From Methanomassiliicoccales archaeon (lineage in GTDB: Archaea > Thermoplasmatota > Thermoplasmata > Methanomassiliicoccales > UBA472), in contig JAJRAK010000046.1 of NCBI GenBank assembly GCA_028682895.1, positions 1 to 45,386 of the forward strand: DNA of 45,386 nt, written 5' to 3'. The notes beneath the pieces were generated by a model that worked only from the letters and a program-made list of their open reading frames with translations, was not told the DNA's origin and searched no databases. Below, piece after piece: positions 34,124-42,295 of the stretch (positions are counted from its first letter, which is position 1; each line of letters begins with the position of its first letter). A program made the translations under genes and the position numbers.

Positions 34124-34915
34124 ATGCCGAAGGTAGACCTAGAGGGAGTACGCATCAATTACGAGCTTCATGGGGAGGGCGAACCGATCGTCCTCATCAC
34201 CGGACTGGGCGGGGAGATCGCCTTCTGGAAGAAGTACATACCCCTTCTGAGCAAGAAGCATCAAGTTCTCGTTCTCGATAATCGCGGGGCGGGCGAGACA
34301 GAGTATCCGTCCACCCTGTTCACCATGCGCACGATCGCTGATGACATCGTTCACCTCATGGACCATCTGGGCATGGAAAAGGCCCATGTGCTAGGATGGT
34401 CCATGGGCGGGAACGTGGCCCAGGAGATCGCCATAAACTACGGGGACCGCGTGCCATCGCTGGTCCTCATGTCCACCTACGCCCGGAGGCCGGAACGTTC
34501 CGCCTTCGCCATCGAGACGATGATACGCACCGTCGATGAGGGCGCGACCTTCGATTCGCTCATGGAACAGATGCAGTCCTGGTGCCTGCCGGAAGATTAC
34601 TTCAGAAAACTGGCATTGGCAAAACCGGCGCAGAGGCGGAACAACGGCAATGGCAAGCGCGCCGCCGAAGGGTTCCGCGGCCAGAAGCTGGCGCTGGACC
34701 TGTTCGACAGTCATGAGAGATTGGGGGACGTCGCATCGCCGACGTTCATACTTCACGGTGACGAGGACATCATGGTGGCGCCGCACTTCGCCACAGAGCT
34801 TCAGACCTTGATCGACGATGCGGAGCTGGAATGGATACCAGGTGCCGGACATATCATACCGGCGGACAAGTGCTGCCCGCAGATAATGCAGTTCCTGGAG
34901 AGGCATCCCTTCTAG
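34124..34915 (+). CDS. Alpha/beta hydrolase
   Basis: The 263-residue protein has the classical hydrolase features: LITGLGGEIAFWKKY near residue 25, the nucleophile elbow GWSMGGN (about 92-98), the acid-bearing ILHGDEDIMV and the histidine motif GAGHII. It most resembles small esterase, lipase or epoxide-hydrolase-like members. No signal peptide. ATG 34124 is chosen because of the TATA-like box just upstream. It overlaps the convergent taw1 gene by 4 bp. Substrate unknown. Confidence 0.9.
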   Translation: MPKVDLEGVRINYELHGEGEPIVLITGLGGEIAFWKKYIPLLSKKHQVLVLDNRGAGETEYPSTLFTMRTIADDIVHLMDHLGMEKAHVLGWSMGGNVAQEIAINYGDRVPSLVLMSTYARRPERSAFAIETMIRTVDEGATFDSLMEQMQSWCLPEDYFRKLALAKPAQRRNNGNGKRAAEGFRGQKLALDLFDSHERLGDVASPTFILHGDEDIMVAPHFATELQTLIDDAELEWIPGAGHIIPADKCCPQIMQFLERHPF

Positions 34916-35859
34916 GTTTCCAGACCGGGTATCTTCGTATCGGTGCCTTCCTCGCCGAACACTGCCACGCGGCTTTCTGACTTCTCCTTCAGCAGGCAAA
35001 GTCCCAGCTCCTCGGCCACCCTTCTGCCGAACTCCAGCACATCGGCGTGGGCCGGCATGTTGTCCATGGACATGCGACGACGGGAATCGCCGACGAACAC
35101 GAAGCCCTTCGGTTCTACGAACGTGGGGTCGGCCACCCGGTCCAGTGCAGCGTACTCCTTCTCCCAGCCCATGTTCCAGTCCTTCACCAAGGTATGCCGT
35201 ATGACCGTCCTTGTGTCCAGCGACGGGAGTATCTCCAACGTGCGCATCAGCCGCTCCCATCCATCGTCGATACGAGGTACGCACAGCTGGCGGTATATCT
35301 CCTTGTTGGGGGCGGCCACGGTCACGTACAATTGCGTAGGAAGCTCGTCCAGGGACTCGATCACCTCCGGGAACGTGCCGTTGGTGACGAGGAAGGTGGT
35401 CATGCCCCTGCGGTGGCAGAGCGCGATGAGATCGCTCAGGTACGGGTACATGGTCGGCTCGCCGGCCAATGAGATCGCCACCTGTTTTGGTTCGCGGGCC
35501 TCCTGCCACATCTGGGGCGAACACCGAGGGTCGCCCTTGAACCCGGTGACGAGCTGGCGCTGTCCCTCGATGCATGTGTCCAGGACCGTCTCCGGCTCTT
35601 GCCATTTGGCCACGGACGATTCGAAGCCTCTCACCCGCCAGCAGAACAGGCAGTTGTGAGTGCAGTCATTCACGACAGGCGTCATCTGCAGGCAGCGGTG
35701 CGAGCGGATGCCGTAGAAGTCCTGCTTGTAGCACGTGCGACCTTTCAGAAGGCTCTGCTTCATCCAGTGGCATAATTTTACGCCAGCGTGGTCTCCGCAC
35801 AGACGGTACTGCTGCTTCTGCAATATCTCACGCAGGTCGCCCTTCAAAACGCTCACCAC
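34912..35859 (-). CDS. taw1: 4-demethylwyosine synthase (radical SAM)
   Basis: Makes 4-demethylwyosine at G37 of tRNA-Phe from N1-methylguanosine and pyruvate. The 315-residue protein has the radical-SAM cluster cysteines C66-THN-C70-LF-C73 (CTHNCLFCWR) and a second set C30, C43, C56 with the 13-residue spacing of Taw1's extra cluster. AISLAGEPTMYP and LVTNGTFPEVI complete the match. The start is uncertain: GTG 35859, GTG 35856 (overlapping the rfcL stop) or TTG 35848 with GGTGA upstream. It is co-transcribed with rfcL. Confidence 0.93.
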   Translation of the reverse strand: MVSVLKGDLREILQKQQYRLCGDHAGVKLCHWMKQSLLKGRTCYKQDFYGIRSHRCLQMTPVVNDCTHNCLFCWRVRGFESSVAKWQEPETVLDTCIEGQRQLVTGFKGDPRCSPQMWQEAREPKQVAISLAGEPTMYPYLSDLIALCHRRGMTTFLVTNGTFPEVIESLDELPTQLYVTVAAPNKEIYRQLCVPRIDDGWERLMRTLEILPSLDTRTVIRHTLVKDWNMGWEKEYAALDRVADPTFVEPKGFVFVGDSRRRMSMDNMPAHADVLEFGRRVAEELGLCLLKEKSESRVAVFGEEGTDTKIPGLET

Positions 35860-37298
35860 TCGAACAACGAGCTCTGCTTGCCCTTGGGTTCCGGTTTTTT
35901 CTCTGGGGCCTTCTCCTCTGGAACCTTGGCCCTCACTGGCGGTTGCTCCTCTGGATCGCGCCTTTGTTTCTCAGGCGCTTCCTTCGCGGGACGCTGCTTC
36001 TCCACCTCCTGCATGAGGCGCTTGACCTCGGCCGCGTCCACCTTCTTGTCCAGCAGGTACGCCACCTCCTCCGTGCTCAGGCCCATGGTGTCGATCATGG
36101 AGAGGCGGAACTCATGGTCGGAATGGAACATGGTGGTGATGAACGGCAGCACGTCCTGCAGAGCGCGGCGCGTCGAGGTATGGGCGTGAGCGGATATCTT
36201 CCGAGATATGCCGGACCTCATGTTCCTCAGTGCTTTACTGCGGGACATCTTCATGATGTACGACGGAAAACGATACTGGGCCCAGCCCCGGTTGGGGCGG
36301 GACTTGGAGGACGTGACGCCGATGGACTGATGGTCCGAGGCATAGGACCATAGCCCGTAATACTGCCTTCTGGAGACCCTGCCTAGGAAAACGTCGGCAC
36401 GGGAAAGGTGCTCGTAGGCGCGGTGAAGCTCAGAGGGATCCTTGTACTCCAACGGTATGTTCTCGTCCAGCCACATCATGGTCTGGTCCGGGTTCTCGTC
36501 CGTTTCGATCATGGTGCGCCTGGCGCGCTTGGTATCGATCTCGTGCAGCACGTCCCGCATCATGTCATACATGCTCTTGACCGACATACGGCTCTGCAGC
36601 ACGAACGCATCGTCCTCGCCCATCTGGGCGTTGCCTTCACCTACAGCTTGAAGGTCGCGCACCGCCGCCCTCATGTCCCCGTTCGAGTTCTCGATTATCG
36701 TCTCGAAGACGCGCTGCGGGACCTCCAACCCCTGGTCCATCGCGATCTTGCGCAGGACGGTGCGCATGGTGGCGCCCTGGACCTTTCCCACCTTCAATTG
36801 GAGCGTGTCGTTCTTGATGGCCGAGCTCTTGCGGCTCAGCTCGTAGAAATCGTTGACGATGAGCATCACTGGCTGCTGGGTGTTGGCCACCAGTTCCGCT
36901 ATCGCCGGTATGCCGCCGGCGTCCTCGCGGCCGAAGATGTTGTCCGCCTCGTCCAGTATGATGAGCTTCAGGCGCCCGTCCTTGCTGGACAGATACTCAC
37001 CGTCGTCATTGAAGGTCTCGGACCGGGAGCCGCGCACGGCTACCCTGCGGATGGCGTCCGCGTTCCTCTGCTCGGAAGCGTTCATCTCCACCACGCCCCA
37101 GCCGTAATCACGAGCCAGCGCCAGAGCTGTGCTGGTCTTGCCTACTCCAGGGGGACCCATGAGCACCACCGCTTTGAACTGCGGTTCGCCCGCCTCCCAG
37201 GAGTTGGCCCATTGCTGCAGCTCCTTGATCACCTTGGGGTTGCCGACCACTTCCGCCATGTTTCGGGGGCGGTAGAGCTCGGTCCAATCATCGGCCAT
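35853..37298 (-). CDS. rfcL: Replication factor C large subunit
   Basis: Part of the clamp loader that puts PCNA on DNA. The 481-residue protein carries AAA+ motifs: TELYRPRNMAEVVGN, Walker A GPPGVGKT (48-55), Walker B LIILDEAD and a sensor IVNDFYEL. The C-terminal third ends in a charged Pro/Lys/Glu-rich linker and the peptide KQSSLFEW, a PIP-like PCNA-binding tail. It is leaderless by the look of the TATA-like box at 37321-37330. The small subunit is not in the window. taw1 follows with a short overlap. Confidence 0.96.
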   Translation of the reverse strand: MADDWTELYRPRNMAEVVGNPKVIKELQQWANSWEAGEPQFKAVVLMGPPGVGKTSTALALARDYGWGVVEMNASEQRNADAIRRVAVRGSRSETFNDDGEYLSSKDGRLKLIILDEADNIFGREDAGGIPAIAELVANTQQPVMLIVNDFYELSRKSSAIKNDTLQLKVGKVQGATMRTVLRKIAMDQGLEVPQRVFETIIENSNGDMRAAVRDLQAVGEGNAQMGEDDAFVLQSRMSVKSMYDMMRDVLHEIDTKRARRTMIETDENPDQTMMWLDENIPLEYKDPSELHRAYEHLSRADVFLGRVSRRQYYGLWSYASDHQSIGVTSSKSRPNRGWAQYRFPSYIMKMSRSKALRNMRSGISRKISAHAHTSTRRALQDVLPFITTMFHSDHEFRLSMIDTMGLSTEEVAYLLDKKVDAAEVKRLMQEVEKQRPAKEAPEKQRRDPEEQPPVRAKVPEEKAPEKKPEPKGKQSSLFEW

Positions 37299-37320
37299 CG
37301 ACCGTCACAATGCTGGACGG

Positions 37321-37330
37321 GCTTATAAAA
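37321..37330 (-). promoter_or_regulatory. TATA-like box of rfcL
   Basis: TTTTATAAGC on the minus strand, 23-32 bases before the rfcL ATG, which implies a leaderless transcript. Confidence 0.5.
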
Positions 37331-37349
37331 GTGAGGTAGGGAGGATTAA

Positions 37350-37380
37350 AAATAAAGAATAAAGGGAGGGTGGAACCCTC
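37350..37380 (-). terminator. Hairpin and T-rich terminator of the surface-protein gene
   Basis: On the minus strand GAGGGT-TCC-ACCCTC (37366-37380) is followed by a T-rich stretch (TTTATTCTTTATTTTTAA). It begins just after the stop of the gene at 37382-40147. Confidence 0.65.
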
Positions 37381-37381
37381 G

Positions 37382-40147
37382 TTACCGGACGTTACCCTTG
37401 CGTTTTAGGAGAACGAACACGGCCACTCCTGCTGCTGCCAGTGCCACAACCACGACGATGATGAGTATCAACATGTCGTAGGATGTGTTCGGGGTTGCGG
37501 TCACGGACTGGCTCTCAGGACCATCGCCGGCAGGGTTGCTGGCGATGATATAGTAGCTGTACTCCACACCGTTATCCACGGCCCGGTCCTTGTAGGAGAG
37601 GACGTTTCCATCGACGGTCGCCAATAGGGTGTAGTTCGTCGCCCCTTCGGCCCGGCGGTATATCGTGTAGCTGGTTATGTTCCCGCCACCGTTGTCCGGC
37701 TCGGACCAGGACAGCTCAACTGAGCCATCTCCGGCGTCGACGTCGAGGTCGACGACTCCCGGCCTGGAGCACGGAATGCCGCTGGCCGCGTTGGAGAACA
37801 GGCTGCTACCTTCGGAGTTGACCGCCTTCACCTTGTACGTGTAGTTCGCACCGTTGGTCACATCTGAGTCGTTATACCCAGTAGTGCTGGCCGAGACCGT
37901 ATCAAGGAACGCGTAGCCAGATGTGCCGTTCGAACGGTATATCTGGTACTCGATCAGGTCCATGCCACCGTCGTTGACCGATGCCGCCCAGTTGAGGGTA
38001 AGGTACCCGTTGTGAACGGTCACGGTGAGGTTGGTCGGCGCGGATGGGATGGTCACGGACGTGGCGTACATCAGGCTTCCGGTCTCATTGAAGTAGCTGA
38101 TGTGCGAGCGCCCCTCGGAGTCCATGGCCATCGAGATCATGTTGCCACAGCTCTCAAGGTCCACCTTCTGGTACACCCAGATGCCGTTCCTTTTCTCTGC
38201 GTATTTCAGTATGCCGTCTCCGGTGCCGTCTATGTAGGCGATGTGCTCGTCACCGTTCTCATTCACGGTGATGACAATGGCACCGACCAGGTCGCTCTCC
38301 GAATCGATGACGATCGAATCGCTCCAGTTTCCACCAACGTTGCTGATGTACTTCAACAGGCCCTGGCTCAGGCTCGGGTCGCAGTAACCGATGTAAATCT
38401 GGTCCAGATCATCGATGTACATCGATAATCCGCCGCCAAGCTGGCTGGTCGACTCCAGGGACTCCAGTGTCCAGGTGGAGTTCTCCAGATATGCATGGTA
38501 CAGCTCTCCGTCGAGATAGTAGGCGACGTGCGGGATCCCCGTAGAGTTTATCGCCAGGGATATCTGGTCGGTGGTCACGATGCCGCTGTCGATCGCTTCC
38601 AGGCTCTTCACGTCACCATCTTGGAATGTGATGAACTTGAGCGAGTTGGCCTGGCTCAGATAAGCGACATACACCATTCCGTCATCATCTACACCTATCG
38701 AGCTATAATTGGCCACGTTACCTGCACCGTCGAGGATGTAGTCGTGCCATGATCCAGCTTCGTTCGTTGCGTACTTCAGGGTCTCTGAACCGGAATCGGT
38801 GCACAGATAACTGATATGCACGTACCCATCAGAGTCCAGTGTGATCGATGGGTAAAGTCCGACCGAGTCGGTGGAGTTATCAACGACCTCTATCACCCAT
38901 CCATCAACGTTGTTGGCGTAGCATAACCGGCCATAGCTGGTGTTGTTGGCAGTGTACGAGTCGTAGTATGCTATGTGGGCATTTCCGTTCTCGTCCACGG
39001 CTATCGAGCTGGTCTGATCCTCGCTGGCGCTGTCATCGATGTTCTCGATCTGCCAGCTGGCCCAGGAGTTCGTGATGTATCCGAGGCTAAAAGCGAGCAC
39101 CTCATCGTCCAGATAGATCACGTGCTGCTTATCGTTGTAATCAGAGACGATAGATACGTATGATCCGGCAGAATTGTCCAGCATCGAGATGGACCATGCA
39201 CCATCATACACAGCATAGTCGAGATGACCGCTGGTGCAGAAAGCAATATGGATGTCATCGGATGAATCGATGTTGAGCGACAGCCCCATTATGCTTGACG
39301 AGGCGTTGTAAACGACCTGCTCGGACCATATCCCGATCTCAGAACGTACAGCATACATCAGTTCGTTGTATTTTCCACCATAGGCAACGCATATCTTCCC
39401 ATCAGTTATATCGATGTCCAGCGCTGCGGGCAAGGCCTTCGCATCATCAATGACCTCGGTCTCCCAGTTTCCTGATGACAAGTATGCATGAATTATTTCG
39501 CCAGTCTGGCCGACGAATGCGGCGTGGGGGATGCCACCCTCATCGATGGTCAGTGCGGTCCCATAGGCCGCATAACTGACAACGGTGGTAAGGTTCCAGG
39601 ACCCACCAGCGTTAGTAGCATAGACAACGAGTTCGTCGAGGCCGTTCAGGAATATCATATGGACATTGTTATCATCATCGACCGCGATCGAGTTGTATTT
39701 CCCGATCGTGTACTCATCGCTGATGACGGACAGTTCCCAATCTTCGTAATTACCAACCGCGTAGCAAAGTTGGCCACTGTTGTTGGTTATGAAATAGCTG
39801 ATATGGACCACTCCATCGCTGTCAACCGCTATCGCACTGTATTTCTCAACATTGTGCTTATCATCAACAGCCTCGGTCTTCCATTCGCCACCGATGTTCG
39901 TGGCGTACATTAGGCTGTTCTCGGAGAGATAGCTGACGTGGAAATAACCGTCGGAGTCCATCACTACGTTTACATTACTGTTGCTGCTGACATCTGTATC
40001 ACTATAGATTATCCCATTCGTCCACGATGTCTCGTCCAATACCGGTGATGGCGCCGCAGCGACACCCCCGAAGTAGAAAAGACTGACGAAAATGGGCACC
40101 AATAGTAACCAGGCTACCGCTGATGCTCTCAGCTTCTTCGTTTGCAT
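37382..40147 (-). CDS. Large surface protein: propeller-like repeats, two FN3 domains, membrane anchor
   Basis: From ATG 40147 (GGAGGG upstream) the product has 921 residues. A signal sequence (MQTKKLRASAVAWLLLVPIF..., cleavage after about VAAA) is followed by roughly a dozen ~45-50-residue repeats to about residue 690, each with a core such as AVDSDGVVHISYF, TLDSDGYVHISYL or AVDENGNAHIAYYD, which suggests beta-propeller blades. Two fibronectin III domains follow (starting near APTNLTVTVHNGYLTLNW and RPGVVDLDVDAGDGSVELSW). A C-terminal hydrophobic helix and RKGNVR tail anchor it. Likely an extracellular adhesin or cell-surface component; ligand unknown. Its promoter region is shared with the fasciclin gene. 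Confidence 0.85.
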   Translation of the reverse strand: MQTKKLRASAVAWLLLVPIFVSLFYFGGVAAAPSPVLDETSWTNGIIYSDTDVSSNSNVNVVMDSDGYFHVSYLSENSLMYATNIGGEWKTEAVDDKHNVEKYSAIAVDSDGVVHISYFITNNSGQLCYAVGNYEDWELSVISDEYTIGKYNSIAVDDDNNVHMIFLNGLDELVVYATNAGGSWNLTTVVSYAAYGTALTIDEGGIPHAAFVGQTGEIIHAYLSSGNWETEVIDDAKALPAALDIDITDGKICVAYGGKYNELMYAVRSEIGIWSEQVVYNASSSIMGLSLNIDSSDDIHIAFCTSGHLDYAVYDGAWSISMLDNSAGSYVSIVSDYNDKQHVIYLDDEVLAFSLGYITNSWASWQIENIDDSASEDQTSSIAVDENGNAHIAYYDSYTANNTSYGRLCYANNVDGWVIEVVDNSTDSVGLYPSITLDSDGYVHISYLCTDSGSETLKYATNEAGSWHDYILDGAGNVANYSSIGVDDDGMVYVAYLSQANSLKFITFQDGDVKSLEAIDSGIVTTDQISLAINSTGIPHVAYYLDGELYHAYLENSTWTLESLESTSQLGGGLSMYIDDLDQIYIGYCDPSLSQGLLKYISNVGGNWSDSIVIDSESDLVGAIVITVNENGDEHIAYIDGTGDGILKYAEKRNGIWVYQKVDLESCGNMISMAMDSEGRSHISYFNETGSLMYATSVTIPSAPTNLTVTVHNGYLTLNWAASVNDGGMDLIEYQIYRSNGTSGYAFLDTVSASTTGYNDSDVTNGANYTYKVKAVNSEGSSLFSNAASGIPCSRPGVVDLDVDAGDGSVELSWSEPDNGGGNITSYTIYRRAEGATNYTLLATVDGNVLSYKDRAVDNGVEYSYYIIASNPAGDGPESQSVTATPNTSYDMLILIIVVVVALAAAGVAVFVLLKRKGNVR

Positions 40148-40231
40148 CCCAATACCCTCCATTAAAGAAGTTGAAAAATATATTGTCTTTAACATATTTG
40201 AATTCAGTGTTTAATAATCCATTATTATTTT

Positions 40232-40249
40232 TGATTACTATAGTAATCA
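40232..40249. promoter_or_regulatory. 18-bp perfect palindrome between surface-protein genes
   Basis: TGATTACTATAGTAATCA is perfectly self-complementary. It lies 85 bp before the surface-protein start (minus) and about 250 bp before the fasciclin start (plus), so it could control either or both. No other copy was noticed. Confidence 0.5.
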
Positions 40250-40501
40250 TTCACTGTTGCATTGTTTATTTAATCATGTTGCGTTTCTTGCTTTATTATT
40301 TACATTGACAGCTAAGTGAATTTGAAATGATAAAATATTTGTTGGCGTTTTATAAAGATATATTAGTAATTATTGTCGACGGATATTTAAGTGGTCCTTA
40401 CTGGTTTTTCTTATTGATCTGCCAATTAAATTCTGGGTTTCCTTCGGTTTTTAAGGTATAACTTTATTATGTTTTAAGACAAATACGTACCAGGGGTTCA
40501 T
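40250..40501. other. AT-rich intergenic region before fasciclin gene
   Basis: No gene. It holds the fasciclin promoter: TATA-like TTTAAGG / CTTTATTATG stretches around 40449-40471 and a GGGG ribosome site at 40493-40496. The rest is low-complexity AT-rich DNA. Confidence 0.45.
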
Positions 40502-40954
40502 ATGGGATTATTCGATTTCCTTAAAGGAGCAAAGAACGGCTGGAAGGCGGACCAGAATCTACCGACGATTCTGGACACTGTAACAGCGGATACGGATTAC
40601 AAGACTTTGGTCAACGCACTCAAGGCCGCCGGACTGGCTGATGTGCTGAAGAAGAAGGGACCGTTCACGGTGTTCGTTCCCAACAACTCAGCATTCCAGG
40701 ACGTAACTGACTTGAAGGCATTGACCGACGACAAGGCCAAGCTCAAGACTGTCCTGACCTTCCACGTTGTGGCAGACTGGGGTCTGAGCTATGACGATCT
40801 GATGGCGAAGAAGACGGTCGCTACGATGGCTGGAAAGGACGTTGCCATCGACGCATCTGGACTTCTCAAGGTCGGAGGGGCCAGGATCATCCGCGGCAAC
40901 ATAAAATGCCGGAACGGATATATCCACGTCATCGACAAGGTCTTAGTACCGTAA
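40502..40954 (+). CDS. Fasciclin (FAS1)-domain protein
   Basis: The 150-residue protein is one FAS1 domain: TILDTVTADTDYKTLVNALK, the H1-like GPFTVFVPNNSAFQ, LTFHVVADW and the H2-like NGYIHVIDKVLVP. FAS1 domains mediate adhesion and are usually secreted, but this one has no signal peptide; the N-terminus MGLFDFLKGAKNGW is a short amphipathic helix that might associate with membranes. It follows an AT-rich intergenic region and is divergent to the large surface protein, which suggests related roles. A hairpin terminator follows. Confidence 0.9.
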   Translation: MGLFDFLKGAKNGWKADQNLPTILDTVTADTDYKTLVNALKAAGLADVLKKKGPFTVFVPNNSAFQDVTDLKALTDDKAKLKTVLTFHVVADWGLSYDDLMAKKTVATMAGKDVAIDASGLLKVGGARIIRGNIKCRNGYIHVIDKVLVP

Positions 40955-40965
40955 AAAAGCATTTA

Positions 40966-40996
40966 ATGCAGGGTCCCCCCTGCATATCTTTTAGTT
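40966..40996 (+). terminator. Hairpin terminator after fasciclin gene
   Basis: ATGCAGGG-TCCC-CCCTGCAT (40966-40985) is a perfect 8-bp stem followed by ATCTTTTAGTTTTA. It lies 12 bases after the stop of the fasciclin gene. Confidence 0.65.
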
Positions 40997-41463
40997 TTAT
41001 ACACTGCACCAGCTCGAATAGCTGTACCTGGAATGACAGGATCTATGAACGTTCGGCAGTCAACTGGAAATACATCTGCATTGCCGCTGGCATGTTGTCC
41101 CCCGATATTCGTGAGCTTCCTTGCCAGAGCGCTGTTGCTGTTAGATCCCTCGACCTTGTCCAGCGATTTACCATTGCATGAGCTGAAGAACGCGTGATCG
41201 CTCTCTTTCAATGCCGGGTCCATTATCTTATGACTCTTTACGGTACGACCTTCGAACCGTGATCATAAGCATCCGAGGACACTTCAGCTGGGACTTTTAC
41301 CCCTTCTTCGACAAATCTATAACGGTCAGAATGACCCTGCCATTTTACGGTGGAGAAATGGATCGACCGACCTACATACAACAGCTGATGATTCAATGGT
41401 TAAATATTATTAGTTATATTGTTTAGCATGTAGCTATATTACATTATATTAATTAGGTTAATG
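40997..41463. other. Intergenic segment with an unrecognised minus-strand frame
   Basis: A minus-strand open frame from about 41223 to 40963 (86 codons) has normal base composition but no recognisable family, and it would run through the fasciclin terminator. I leave it uncalled; it could be a gene remnant. From 41390 onward the DNA is very AT-rich with no gene until the small gene at 41464. Confidence 0.3.
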
Positions 41464-41628
41464 CTACATTTCCCCTATCGAGCTTCCTTTGGACGAACTT
41501 TTCTCCTCTTCCTCATACATATCGCAGAGCTCGTTCAGGAATTGATCGTAGGTGCGACGGAACTTGAGCTTGTAGAGTCGATCGCGTGTTGCTTCGGTGA
41601 CTTGTATCGTTGTCTTGCTTTCCGACAT
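41464..41628 (-). CDS. Small ribbon-helix-helix / antitoxin-like protein
   Basis: A 54-residue protein too short for most gene finders: MSESKTTIQVTEATRDRLYK at the start, then LKFRRTYDQFLNELCDMYEEEE and a short Ser/Lys tail. The TTIQVTEATRDRL strand-helix and the TYDQFLNELC helix follow the pattern of archaeal ribbon-helix-helix antitoxin-like (DUF7557-type) proteins. GAGGCG lies 6 bases before the ATG. An inverted repeat (41641-41660) just upstream is a plausible self-operator. No toxin gene is adjacent, so it may be an orphan regulator. Confidence 0.7.
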   Translation of the reverse strand: MSESKTTIQVTEATRDRLYKLKFRRTYDQFLNELCDMYEEEEKSSSKGSSIGEM

Positions 41629-41640
41629 GTTCTTCGCCTC

Positions 41641-41660
41641 AACTATTGTTCTTGATAGTT
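41641..41660. promoter_or_regulatory. Candidate operator of the RHH-like gene
   Basis: AACTAT-8-ATAGTT, 12 bases upstream of the ATG at 41628, between the ribosome site and an AT-rich promoter. Ribbon-helix-helix proteins commonly bind such repeats at their own promoters. Confidence 0.4.
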
Positions 41661-41719
41661 AAAATAATATTAATCATATAACTAATTTCCTATTTTTTAT
41701 TGTCATTATCTAATACCAT

Positions 41720-41752
41720 ATTATTATTGAACATTATATTGCCAATAATAAT
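41720..41752. repeat. AT-rich inverted repeat (10-bp arms)
   Basis: ATTATTATTG-13-CAATAATAAT. The size resembles the 12-bp-armed repeat at 45182-45219, and both lie at the edges of the AT-rich island. In such DNA chance repeats are common. Confidence 0.35.
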
Positions 41753-41828
41753 TATATTTTTTATAGTTTATTGTATAATCCAGTTCATATTTGTAAGCGA
41801 CGGACTCCCTAACGTCAACTTGTTGGAG

Positions 41829-42221
41829 GTAAAAAATGGTGTTTTACCCCCACTTTTCGTTTAAAATCGGGTAATGTAATAAATGAACAATTGTTAATGA
41901 TTTTATCTTGAAATTTAACATTGTTAATAGTATAACTCGTTTCCGAGAGTCTGTGTTTTTCCAATCGAGGTATGAAAGCCCGGCTCCGACCCTTAGGTTC
42001 GATCGAGCATTGAGAATAGGAACGAGGAGACGATAGGGCTTCGTATACGGCACGAGAGGTGTTGATCACATCTTCCCCCTCCCTTGAACGCGGCAAGCCT
42101 TGCTCGATATAGTACACACACCTCCGTGAAAAACGATAGCTGTGTACATGATCCGATACCCTGTGATCATCACAGCGAATTGCTGGAAAAAACATCTTTA
42201 AAACAATCCATTTGGATTGTT
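41829..42221 (-). other. Possible transcription unit of unknown nature
   Basis: A near-palindromic 20-bp element AACAATCCA-TT-TGGATTGTT (42202-42221) sits directly upstream of a minus-strand TATA-like TTTTAAAG. The transcribed side (about 42170 to 41940) is clearly richer in G+C than its surroundings. A hairpin GGTAAAA-7-TTTTACC (41829-41849) lies at the far end. Open frames of 84-141 codons exist (a GTG near 42065 has GGGAGGGGG upstream), but none resembles a known protein and composition changes inside them. It may be a non-coding RNA, a degenerate gene or a small orphan gene. Confidence 0.35.
42202..42221. promoter_or_regulatory. 20-bp palindrome, candidate operator
   Basis: Perfect 9-bp arms AACAATCCA/TGGATTGTT separated by TT, abutting a minus-strand TATA-like TTTTAAAG. 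Size and symmetry fit a dimeric repressor site. Confidence 0.45.
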
Positions 42222-42260
42222 GATCAGGAACAATGACCACAGAAAAAAAAGTAATAAGAT

Positions 42261-42283
42261 AGTGGCCGTTTAGGCCACTTTTT
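42261..42283. terminator. Bidirectional hairpin terminator
   Basis: AGTGGCC-GTTTA-GGCCACT (42261-42279) is a perfect 7-bp stem followed by T's on the plus strand. On the minus strand it is followed by a T-rich stretch including eight T's (about 42243-42250). It lies 17 bp beyond the stop of the membrane gene at 42296-42865. Confidence 0.7.
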
Positions 42284-42295
42284 GGTTTAACGGAT

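Noticed and set aside
40963-41223. 86-codon minus-strand frame as a gene
   Set aside because: It runs through the fasciclin terminator hairpin, lacks a clear ribosome site and matches no family I recognise; kept as an uncalled intergenic note.
41815-42240. 141-codon minus-strand frame as a full protein
   Set aside because: Composition changes along its length, its start would overlap the 20-bp palindrome and TATA-like box, and no family is recognised.
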